From Lysobacterales bacterium (GTDB lineage: Bacteria; Pseudomonadota; Gammaproteobacteria; Xanthomonadales; Rhodanobacteraceae): a DNA stretch of 64,000 bases. Shown piece after piece: positions 57,121-64,000 of the stretch. The stretch lies in the NCBI GenBank assembly GCA_002632325.1, contig NSJK01000001.1, forward strand, positions 234,405 to 298,404, in the 5' to 3' direction. Both the position numbers and the translations under genes were made by a program. Within the stretch, counting starts at the first letter, position 1, and the number at the start of each line of letters is the position of its first letter. The notes beneath the pieces were generated by a model. That model did no database searches. It had not been told where the DNA came from and saw nothing but the letters and a program-made list of their open reading frames with translations.

Positions 57121-57502
57121 TTATGCCTCGCTCGAACCCGCCTGGACAGGGCGGGTTTTTCGTAGGTGGACATCCGGTTTCGACACGCCGGCGCGCGGAG
57201 CCTGCTTTCGTTCTTCGACCCAGGCTTCCACTTCTGCCAAGTCCCATACGACGCAGCGTGGCGTCAGGTTGAAGCGACGTGGGAACTCACCGCGACGCTC
57301 CATTTCGTAGATCGTCGTTTCGGCCAGGGGGGACGATCAGCCGCAGGTCCTGGCGGCGGATGGTGCGTCGGAAGGGAAGGGGGCTGTGTTTCGGGAATTG
57401 CGGCAGTTCCTCGTAGGCTTCCGTTCCCGGCAGGGGAAGCGCATTGGATGGTTGCAATAGCTGTTCCACCTTGGACTCCATGAGCACGCTGTATGGAGAC
57501 AT
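57121..57502 (-). pseudogene. AlpA-family regulator split by +1 frameshift in a homopolymer
   Basis: Two adjacent frames together encode one AlpA-like protein. The upstream frame (57502 down) ends IRRQDLRLIVP then goes out of frame. The downstream frame (to stop 57121) continues LAETTIYEMERRGEFPRRF and VVWDLAEVEAWVEERKQ. The switch is at a run of six G on the plus strand (57327-57332). Five would restore one frame of about 126 codons. It could be a decayed gene, a phase-variable switch or a sequencing error. The 3' coding end contains the terminator of the opposite operon. Confidence 0.82.
57135..57160 (+). terminator. Terminator after the helicase operon
   Basis: A perfect 8-bp stem AACCCGCC / GGCGGGTT with a 7-nt loop continues into a run of T (57156-57160). 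It lies 30 nt after the HTH gene stop. Confidence 0.85.
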
Positions 57503-57564
57503 GGTGAGGTTCAGTACCTATCGGGACAACTTGCTGTGGCGTAGAAGGGCGAGCTTGGTGCGGG

Positions 57565-58248
57565 TTACGCCTTTGCTGCTCCTGTTGTTGTCCGTAAGGC
57601 AGTCACTTTCCGGCTGGCGTGCACGGCCAACACGTTCTGCACGAAGCGTATGCCGGTCGTCCGCGCGCTGAATGCGGCAATCAGATACTGGCAAAAGAAC
57701 AAAGCCACCGAGATCAGAATGCGCGCCGCATCAACGCCGATGAAGTGCATGGCAACAGGAAGCACAGGCACCAGCAATAGCGACATTGCCGCGATGTCGC
57801 GGAACAGCAGATAGTTTTTGTGGCTGTCTGCGACCGATGGGTCTGAATCGACCTGTTTGTACAGGCTGTACCACTTGGCGTTCTGATCGCGCGGGGCTAC
57901 CGGAAACTCTCCCACGTTCTTCTTCAATTTCGTCAGATCAATGCGGTGGTCCGCCGGCGCGTGCACGGAGAACGCGCGCGACCCGGGAAGCGGGAACTTG
58001 AAGCGCCAGAAAATCAAGCTAGCCTTGTGGTCAGCCGAAATCAGTGACGACAGGATCAAGACCGGAATCGGCAGCAGGACGGTGAGGCTGGTTCGGACGG
58101 CAGCGATGGTGGTCGGCGTCAAGTCTTGGATCGCCGTATGGAAGGCGAGCACCAGGAGGATCAGGACGTCGAGGACGAGCGTCGCTACGAGCCACGCAAG
58201 ATTGCGACCCTTCAACGTCTTGCTGCTGTAGTTTTTGATATCTCTCAT
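57565..58248 (-). CDS. Four-TM membrane protein, candidate effector of the E2-E1-JAB operon
   Basis: This 227-residue protein has TM hairpins at about residues 18-40 and 52-72, then 150-170 and 172-196, with a soluble middle of about 75 residues (DLTKLKKNVGEFPVAPRD and WYSLYKQVDSDPSVADSH). Its ATG overlaps the MBL gene stop by 4 nt, so it is made from the same mRNA. No family is recognised. Small multi-TM proteins in this position are often membrane effectors in defence operons, which is the working guess here. Confidence 0.78.
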   Translation of the reverse strand: MRDIKNYSSKTLKGRNLAWLVATLVLDVLILLVLAFHTAIQDLTPTTIAAVRTSLTVLLPIPVLILSSLISADHKASLIFWRFKFPLPGSRAFSVHAPADHRIDLTKLKKNVGEFPVAPRDQNAKWYSLYKQVDSDPSVADSHKNYLLFRDIAAMSLLLVPVLPVAMHFIGVDAARILISVALFFCQYLIAAFSARTTGIRFVQNVLAVHASRKVTALRTTTGAAKA

Positions 58249-59123
58249 CCGTTGTTCTCGGTGTAGATGTCGAAGTTGCCAAATTCATCGACGACGAATT
58301 GAATCCACCCGTCACATCGCGTCGTCAGCACGTGCCGCTGCCTGCCAGTTGTCCTGACCGAAACGCCGTTCGGCCACTGATCGACCACGCGCTGGCGATA
58401 CGCTTGAGTCATGCGCTGCGTGTCGTGGACGATCGCCTTGTCGGACATCACGATGGCGCGAGGACGAACGTGGTTAAACAGTGCGCCGCAATAGCCGTTT
58501 TCGCGTCCGTGATGAGACGCCACGAGCACGGTCGTCCCTGCCAATTCAGCACGAAAGTCCGGCTGCTCCAGCAGCGCGAGCCAACCGTCCTCCTCAAGAT
58601 CGCCAGGAAACAGAATCTTGAAGGTTCCGAACTTGAAGAACACGACCAAGCTGAGATTGTTCGTGTCGTAGAAGCGTGGCGTCGAGTTCCAGAATGTCTT
58701 TACCGTGATGCCGCCCATGTTCTGATCGAACGGGGTATCGACCGGATAGACATAGCCGGCGTGAAGGTCCAAGTATCGCTGGATGTCGTCGGTCAGCTCG
58801 CCGCTGACTTCCTTGATGATCTTCATCACTTCGGGTGACACGCTGCGGTTGCGAAAGAAAGTGGAGACCGCGATCCCCTCGCGCCACAGGTTGTTCAGAT
58901 CGCTGATGTGATCGAGGTCTGCATTGGTGACGAACAGGTAGTCGAGCAAGCTCCGTTTCAAGTAGTGCCGGATGTAGGTGCTCGGTTTCCAACCAGTGTC
59001 TTGGTTGTGACCAGAGTCGATCATGGCGAGCCGGCCTTCGATACCCTGGGCCGAGCGATGCGTGAGCATGACACATGCGCCATGCTGCACATCCCATATC
59101 TTCAGAATCATCTGTCCGGGCAC
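58245..59123 (-). CDS. ComEC/Rec2-like MBL-fold protein
   Basis: This 292-residue cytosolic protein resembles the metallo-beta-lactamase domain of ComEC. Marks are WDVQHGACVML, MIDSGHNQ, the metal loop VTNADLDHISDL, ILFPGDLEEDGW and VASHHGRENGY. In the loop the usual first His is Asn67 while Asp69, Asp71 and His72 remain, so metal binding may be altered. The GTG at 59123 follows the E2-E1-JAB stop by one base, with GAGG nearby. An ATG at 59111 is possible. The protein ends ENNG, with a C-terminal glycine. Confidence 0.84.
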   Translation of the reverse strand: MPGQMILKIWDVQHGACVMLTHRSAQGIEGRLAMIDSGHNQDTGWKPSTYIRHYLKRSLLDYLFVTNADLDHISDLNNLWREGIAVSTFFRNRSVSPEVMKIIKEVSGELTDDIQRYLDLHAGYVYPVDTPFDQNMGGITVKTFWNSTPRFYDTNNLSLVVFFKFGTFKILFPGDLEEDGWLALLEQPDFRAELAGTTVLVASHHGRENGYCGALFNHVRPRAIVMSDKAIVHDTQRMTQAYRQRVVDQWPNGVSVRTTGRQRHVLTTRCDGWIQFVVDEFGNFDIYTENNG

Positions 59124-59124
59124 G

Positions 59125-61371
59125 TCATTTCACCTCGCCCTGAAGGACTTGAAGGTCGTGCTCGCCGACGATGAGCTGGATAGCCGGCAGGCCGTCGTCG
59201 GACATCCCCAGCGCCAACTGAATCAGTTGCACCAGATCGTGCCCGCTGGGCGAGGCGGAGTGACCGCGAGGATGGCTGTGCCATTCGCCGATGTAGCTGA
59301 CCATGCCGGCAGTGCGCACGCTGGCATCCTTCACCGCTTCGGTCAAGCCAGTGATGCCGCGCTCGAAGGAATCTCGACTGGCTTTGCTATCGGGCGGCGC
59401 CGGCAGGCCGGCGACGATCATCACGGCTTTGATGTTGAAGTCGTAGTAGCCGAGCAGCACGCCGCCGGTCTCGTTGGGGAAACTCAGACGACGCAGCTCC
59501 CGCAGTTGTTGCTCGACACCATCGTCGATAAACACGTCAAGGTCGTCAAGCGAGATGCGCCTCTCCAACAGAACGGGGACATCATGCACGGTGATGGCGC
59601 CGCGTACTCGATCTCGTTGCCACGCACGTATGAGGGCATCCTTGTTGGCCGTCGCGGCCTGAACCTGTTCGGCCAGTGTGCTTGCTTGGCCCATAATGCG
59701 CGAATAAGGCATTACCGCCGAGATGTCGCGGCAACTCGCGCCGCTCCAGAACGTGTTGGCGTGACCGCTGAGGTGCGTTTTGCCCCAATCCTCCTGAATC
59801 AGCGCACGGTAATACTGGGCTTCAAGCGTGCGCAGACGGTGCGTGCGTCCGGCATCCTCTGCAAGCAGCACGGCCGCGTTGCCGTCTGGTGTGATGAACA
59901 CCGAGCAATGGCGTGGCAGTGTATCGACCCCGCTTGCTGCACGCGGATATTCGAGCGTTGTTGAAGCATCGACGACAAGACTCGCGGCGGTGAGCGCGTG
60001 CGCGACCGGCTCCTGCGAAAGATCGGTGGCATCGGCGACGATCGGCACGACTTCGGTCGCGCCCTCCGTCGCAGCGGCATGCAGGCCGGCAACGACCGTC
60101 GCTTTCGTCTCGCCGACGTGTTGTGTGTAGGCGGCGTGCCTTGAGAGGTTGTGGGGCTTGATGTGATCCTTGTCGATGACCGTCCAGCGTCCCCACCCGC
60201 TGCGGCCCCACAGATTGAGCAATGCGCTGCCAAGCGATCCGGCTCCGATCAGGACGGCCTTCGGACCTTCGTCAAAGATGCCCGACTGTCGTCTCGCGGC
60301 CGCCGCATCGTTCTGCGCCAGCACGTCCATCGGCAAGACAGGCTGGTTTTGCCACGCCGTCGAGGGCTGCTGATTCATCAAGTCCTTGAAGTAACGGCCC
60401 TGGTGTATCAGCAGCGCGCCGGTGGCGACGCCGAGTTCAAGTACGCCGACCGGCACGAGGAACGCCCGGTGCGTGATGCCGTCGGGTTCCACATCGGCGC
60501 TTCGTTTGATCGGAATATGAAGCAAGATGACCGTGGCCTTGTCATCGGCCGAAGCGGCGGCACCAGATTCGCCAACGCCGTCTTGCAGCTTTGCTCGCAG
60601 CGGCGTGATGAGATCCACATTGCGCTGCGTGAGCACGTTTGCCAACTGCCCGAGGGTGGCGGGATCACGCTCAACGAAGCCATGCACGATAGGCGGAAGC
60701 GTCAACTCGATATGGGCAAAGGTCTTTGCTTGCGGCGCACCTTTCGAGATCGGTTGCAGAAAGCAGGTGAATCCTTGATCGGGACGTTCTTCCTGCCGCA
60801 GCACCATGAAGCGCAGCGCCGGGTTCTTGCGCAGTTCGGCCAGATTCCACGGCAGGATCAGTTCGTACCTGCTGGCGAAAAACAGGTGCTCAACCGGCTG
60901 GTCAGCCGGGTGCAGCTCGCCACGAGCACTCATTTCCAGCCACCACTGGATGCGGCGCAAAAACGCCGCAGGTGTCCAGGTACGCAGTACCGCAGCAGGC
61001 GGATCGAAGTACAGGCACAGGCTAGCCGGCGCACCGTGTACACCCTGATTCTGGTGCATCAGAATCGGAAAGTCCTGACGCAACGCCAAGACTTCGATTA
61101 GCCGCTTGGGATCGTTGGAGACGCATAGCGCCAAGCGTTCCAGGTAGCGGATGCCGACCTGATTTTTCGGTGGTATGCCATCGCACTCGACTTCGACGAT
61201 CAAGCATTCGACCGCCGCCGCGCCATCTGCCGGATGTCGCAGAAGCCGGATCAACGAGTAGTCGCGTTGCCGCTGGACGGCATCGAGCAACGCGCACGCA
61301 CGCGGAATGGTCAGTGCGCCGGCGCTTCCGACCTCTGTGACATTTGCCAGTTCGTGGTACGCATCGGTCAT
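59125..61371 (-). CDS. E2-E1-JAB triple-domain protein (ubiquitin-like conjugation/deconjugation fusion)
   Basis: This 748-residue protein combines three ubiquitin-pathway-like domains. Residues about 1-180 form a prokaryotic E2-like domain with candidate catalytic Cys119 in PASLCLYFDPP. Residues about 365-600 form a ThiF/E1 domain with LIGAGSLGSALLNLWG (376-382), DKDHIKPHNLSRH, and Cys547 in SGASCRDISA. Residues about 610-748 form a JAB/Mov34 protease domain with Glu634 in NETGGVLLG and the zinc motif EWHSHPRG (His698, His700) with Ser709 and Asp712. All catalytic residues seem present. CBASS type II splits these functions into Cap2 (E2-E1) and Cap3 (JAB). Here they are fused and no CD-NTase is adjacent. 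Confidence 0.9.
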   Translation of the reverse strand: MTDAYHELANVTEVGSAGALTIPRACALLDAVQRQRDYSLIRLLRHPADGAAAVECLIVEVECDGIPPKNQVGIRYLERLALCVSNDPKRLIEVLALRQDFPILMHQNQGVHGAPASLCLYFDPPAAVLRTWTPAAFLRRIQWWLEMSARGELHPADQPVEHLFFASRYELILPWNLAELRKNPALRFMVLRQEERPDQGFTCFLQPISKGAPQAKTFAHIELTLPPIVHGFVERDPATLGQLANVLTQRNVDLITPLRAKLQDGVGESGAAASADDKATVILLHIPIKRSADVEPDGITHRAFLVPVGVLELGVATGALLIHQGRYFKDLMNQQPSTAWQNQPVLPMDVLAQNDAAAARRQSGIFDEGPKAVLIGAGSLGSALLNLWGRSGWGRWTVIDKDHIKPHNLSRHAAYTQHVGETKATVVAGLHAAATEGATEVVPIVADATDLSQEPVAHALTAASLVVDASTTLEYPRAASGVDTLPRHCSVFITPDGNAAVLLAEDAGRTHRLRTLEAQYYRALIQEDWGKTHLSGHANTFWSGASCRDISAVMPYSRIMGQASTLAEQVQAATANKDALIRAWQRDRVRGAITVHDVPVLLERRISLDDLDVFIDDGVEQQLRELRRLSFPNETGGVLLGYYDFNIKAVMIVAGLPAPPDSKASRDSFERGITGLTEAVKDASVRTAGMVSYIGEWHSHPRGHSASPSGHDLVQLIQLALGMSDDGLPAIQLIVGEHDLQVLQGEVK

Positions 61372-62039
61372 CAGCCAGCTCGCGGGGGCAGACTGGCCCC
61401 GCTGCCGAGGTGTGCAACGATGGCGCGGCCGCGTGCCAGATCACCGTGGCGCTCGGGCAGAACGTGGCTCATGTAGTCGTACGAAAGGCCATGGAAACCG
61501 TAGCGACGCAGACCGCGTTCCCAGGCTGAGTACGGCAGCGGCAGGATCTGCTCCACCTTCGGCACCGTGCGGTGAAAGGCTGTATCGAAGCACGCTACCT
61601 GAACAATTCCGGGCCACTGCTCGAACAGCAAGCTCATGGCCTTCAGGGGAAAGGGTTGGTGCAGCGGCGCCAAAGGAATCAAGGCCCGCAGCTCCGCGAT
61701 GGTGCCGGCGGTCACCAAGGTTGGCTCGAAGTACCTGCTGCCGCCATGGACGACACGATGCGCGATGGCCACGATGCGGCGGCCATCGAGTCGGGCCACG
61801 ATGCGCGCTTGAATCAACGCCAGAGCGGCGGTGTGAGGGTGTTCGTGATCCAGATGGATGCGCTGCTGTGCAGTGCCACTGTCGCTGTACTCAGGCGCGG
61901 GCCCAGCAATCCCTTGCACCTTGCCGTGCCACAGCGGCTCGTGCGGCAACGGGCGCGCCTGTGCATCGAACAAGGCGAACTTGATGCTTGAGGAGCCGCA
62001 ATTGAGCACCAGGATGAGGCTCGGCTGGGAGTTGCTCAT
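61371..62039 (-). pseudogene. ackA: Acetate kinase, truncated N-terminal fragment
   Basis: The 222-residue product begins LILVLNCGSSSIKFALFD and continues through VAHRVVHGG, CFDTAFHRTVP, RRYGFHGLSYDY and VAHLGSGASL, then stops after PPRAG. Full AckA has about 400 residues, so the second half of the active site is missing. The stop overlaps the start of the E2-E1-JAB gene (TGATG). The C-terminal half is not found in the window. It is almost surely inactive as a kinase, but may now supply transcription or coupling to the next gene. Confidence 0.9.
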
Positions 62040-62093
62040 CGTGATGCTCCCAATCGTGATGTCCCATGCAAACCGGTCTGGGACAAATGCGTG

Positions 62094-62555
62094 TCAGCGG
62101 CTCCCATAAAACTGTTCCACGAACGATTGCCGGAAGCTTTGGTGACAAGCGAGACAGCTTTGTTGCGTCTTGGAGAATGCGGCGATCACGGCCTGGCCGT
62201 CGCCGCGCTTGGCGGCATCCCCCATGGCGCTCGCAGCGTCTTGGACCTGCCCGTCGAAACCCCGAAATTTCCCGGCATCCGTGCCAAGCCAGCCAAGAAT
62301 GCGCATTTTTTCGCCCAGAGGTGGCTCGGCATGCTTGGCAATTTTGGGCGCCAACTCGGCGACCAGTGTCCATTCCTCCTTGGAAATCGCACCGGTGACG
62401 GCTTGCATGTCACGGCCAAGTCTCTCCATGACGCTGCGCAGCGCCATCGGCTTTGCAGCGTCAGCGGACTGCGCGCCCAGTCCCGTGGCAACGGTGGCCA
62501 AGGCTACTGACAACGTGATCGTCAAAAGCTGTCGAGGGTTCAAGAGATGACTCAC
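62094..62555 (-). CDS. Periplasmic c-type cytochrome, class II (cytochrome c'-like)
   Basis: This 153-residue secreted protein has a signal peptide (residues 1-32, ending GAQSADA), a four-helix-type chain and one heme site, CLACHQSF, near the C-terminus, as in class II cytochromes c. The GTG at 62555 is chosen because GGAG lies 6 nt upstream. An ATG at 62567 lacks a ribosome site. It may bind NO or carry electrons. Confidence 0.82.
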   Translation of the reverse strand: MSHLLNPRQLLTITLSVALATVATGLGAQSADAAKPMALRSVMERLGRDMQAVTGAISKEEWTLVAELAPKIAKHAEPPLGEKMRILGWLGTDAGKFRGFDGQVQDAASAMGDAAKRGDGQAVIAAFSKTQQSCLACHQSFRQSFVEQFYGSR

Positions 62556-62615
62556 GGGATTCTCCATGGAGGTTGTTGGTGAATGCTTCGCAGGCAGGCG
62601 CATGGCTTCGGGCTT

Positions 62616-63782
62616 TCAAAATTCCATGCTCAGCGCAATCGATCCGAAGGCGTGGCGGCCGATCTGCTGGTCGAACTCACGGGTTCTCCAGACGCGCATC
62701 ACGGCAAGCCGCACGCCATGCCCGGCAACAATCCATTGGCTGCTGATGCCAATGGCTGCCTGAGCGACCCAAGGCCGTCGACTGACGTGATGGCTGTGCC
62801 GAAACAGATTTCCGTCGAGCGAGAAATCCCAGGCAACGGCTTTGGCCTCCAGGTTCAGGAATGCATGCGCTCCGGGTTTGGGCGCGCGCACCGATTGCGG
62901 CTCCGTCCTGCGCAGGTCGGAAACGCCCGAGGGCGGGCGGTTCTCCGCACCGGGCCGAATCGGATAACTGCCGAAATCGTTCGGGATGTTCCAGCCCGCA
63001 CGCAATTCCACGCCGGTGCTGGCTGCGGTTTCAATGTTTCCGATCCGCAGGGCATAGCTGCCGATCACGTCGCCGCTCCACCCCGGCCGGACGGCACCCT
63101 CTGTGTACGACTTGAACTTGCGCTCCATCGCCATCTGGAACGCGGGTTCGTTGCGCAACTGGTTGCCCCAGCCGCGAAAACGATCGATGCCCCGCACCCG
63201 ATGCACCAGATCCTGCGATTGCTCCGCCAACGACCAGGGGCCAATCACGCCCAGGGTCAGTTCGCGCACATCAAGCATTTCATAGCTGGCGGCCTGTGGG
63301 TGGACGCGGCGATTCCATGCCAGACCCAGGTACAGCAGGCCGGCGTACGGGCGATCGTCGGAAATCAGATCGGTGCGCGTCTTGTCCTCGGGCGTGTACA
63401 TGGACTGGCCGAAGCGCACGACGATGTTTTGCGATGCCGACTGGGCGCCGGAGTCGCGCCAGAACTCGGGATCAGCCCAGCCGATGAAGCGGGTGTACCA
63501 GGCAATTGGTTGGGGCAGACACTCCGGGCGGAGCGCGCCTTGCAGATCGCGCGAAACCACGCTCAACGCCACACCGTTGGTGTAGTTGCGGTCGGTGCCT
63601 GTGAACAAATCGTTCTCCAGGCGCAGGGTTCCACCGCGCCAGTGCAAGGTTTGCTCCGGTGTACAGCGGTCATCCTGGCTTGGCTGCAAGGGCTCAGCGG
63701 CACGACCGACTGCGGTGGCGGTGACGGCCGAACTTGTCAGGAGCAAAAAAGCGAGACAAGACACCTTGCTTGCGTAAGGCAT
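62616..63782 (-). CDS. LpxR-family outer-membrane protein (lipid A deacylase-like)
   Basis: This 388-residue outer-membrane beta-barrel has a signal peptide (MPYASKVSCLAFLLLTSSAVTA). The region LRLENDLFTGTDRNYTNGVAL matches the LpxR (DUF2219) active-site region, with the conserved Asn, Asp and Thr-Asn-Gly. It ends with Phe (SIALSMEF), a typical barrel signal. In Salmonella LpxR removes the 3'-acyloxyacyl chain of lipid A. The ATG at 63782 lies 7 nt after the preceding stop. Confidence 0.86.
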   Translation of the reverse strand: MPYASKVSCLAFLLLTSSAVTATAVGRAAEPLQPSQDDRCTPEQTLHWRGGTLRLENDLFTGTDRNYTNGVALSVVSRDLQGALRPECLPQPIAWYTRFIGWADPEFWRDSGAQSASQNIVVRFGQSMYTPEDKTRTDLISDDRPYAGLLYLGLAWNRRVHPQAASYEMLDVRELTLGVIGPWSLAEQSQDLVHRVRGIDRFRGWGNQLRNEPAFQMAMERKFKSYTEGAVRPGWSGDVIGSYALRIGNIETAASTGVELRAGWNIPNDFGSYPIRPGAENRPPSGVSDLRRTEPQSVRAPKPGAHAFLNLEAKAVAWDFSLDGNLFRHSHHVSRRPWVAQAAIGISSQWIVAGHGVRLAVMRVWRTREFDQQIGRHAFGSIALSMEF

Positions 63783-63789
63783 GCCAGCC

Positions 63790-64000
63790 TCACCTTGCTG
63801 ACACTGTGCGTGCCGTGAGTCGTGCGATGACAAGCCTCAACAGCTCCAGCCACGCCAGGCACAGCGCCAGCAGCACGGCTATGGCCGCCAGCCCGGCCAG
63901 GCCTGCGCCCTCCAGCCCCAGCAGCCGACCCAGGGCGGGAATGGCCAGCAGCGCCGCCAGCAGCAGGCCCACGGCCGCCGCCATGGGGCGCAGCGCGACC
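63790..64000 (-). CDS. C-terminal fragment of a membrane protein, probably P-type cation ATPase (partial)
   Basis: About 69 C-terminal residues are visible: two hydrophobic helices (MAAAVGLLLAALLAIPALG and GLAAIAVLLALCLAWLELL) followed by a short basic tail. This resembles the end of P-type cation ATPases. The rest lies outside the window, so the call is tentative. It is upstream of the LpxR-like gene on the same strand. Confidence 0.5.
   Translation of the reverse strand, partial: VALRPMAAAVGLLLAALLAIPALGRLLGLEGAGLAGLAAIAVLLALCLAWLELLRLVIARLTARTVSAR

Noticed and set aside
57287..57502. Independent 71-codon gene on the minus strand
   Set aside because: It is the N-terminal half of the frameshifted AlpA-type gene and was merged with the 57121-57303 frame.
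57565..61371. Calling the E2-E1-JAB operon a type II CBASS
   Set aside because: No CD-NTase or recognised Cap effector is adjacent, the JAB domain is fused, and an MBL gene is present, so it does not fit the standard architecture.
1..64000. tRNA, rRNA, CRISPR arrays, transposases and integrases
   Set aside because: No cloverleaf, regularly spaced repeat, DDE transposase or tyrosine/serine recombinase signature was found on either strand by eye.

Overview
The window is GC-rich bacterial chromosome. Gene order, promoter style and gene content suggest a gammaproteobacterium of the Lysobacterales (Xanthomonadales), perhaps close to Rhodanobacteraceae. This is inferred from the serC-serA-pheA-hisC-aroA-cmk-rpsA-ihfB-lapB order, the ndk-rlmN-pilF-rodZ-yfgM-bamB-der order, G-rich GGGAATC heptamers, and -10 boxes placed directly against start codons. 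No rRNA, tRNA or CRISPR was seen.

Layout. 1-745: 5' part of a membrane-anchored thioredoxin-like gene. 900-6763: a tightly packed serine/aromatic amino-acid operon. 6826-9727: cmk, rpsA and ihfB, with a clear terminator between rpsA and ihfB. 9961-14980: lapB, then a surface-polysaccharide set (polyprenyl-P sugar-1-P transferase, membrane 4,6-dehydratase, galU). 14977-18659: small secreted or membrane genes, a cystathionine beta-lyase, a lipoprotein, an array of five hairpins (18123-18277) and csaA. 18663-23974: a fatty-acid degradation cluster on the minus strand led by a PsrA-like TetR regulator with a perfect operator palindrome. 24191-31248: ndk to der. 31344-33483: a rhodanese-MoeB fusion and a DUF2384/RES toxin-antitoxin pair. 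33803-38363: folD and a complete four-gene TRAP transporter operon. 38380-43772: a heavy-metal-type RND efflux operon on the minus strand. 43965-49103: VOC and GNAT genes, a plant-type leucine-rich-repeat protein and a two-component system. 49175-53578: truC, guaB, a lipoprotein and guaA.

From the 3' end of guaA onward the content becomes accessory. A UvrD-like helicase operon (53634-57104) faces a minus-strand group made of an AlpA-type regulator split by a frameshift in a six-base homopolymer, a four-TM membrane protein, a ComEC-like metallo-beta-lactamase protein and a single polypeptide carrying E2-like, E1 (ThiF) and JAB (Mov34) domains. The last three genes overlap or nearly abut and look like one translationally coupled operon. 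They sit directly against an acetate kinase gene cut off after 222 residues. This operon is the best candidate for a little-described ubiquitin-like, possibly defensive, system. Upstream of the ackA fragment lie a c-type cytochrome, an LpxR-like outer-membrane protein and the C-terminus of a probable P-type ATPase.

All calls are from reading the sequence. No database search was run, so family names rest on motif recognition.
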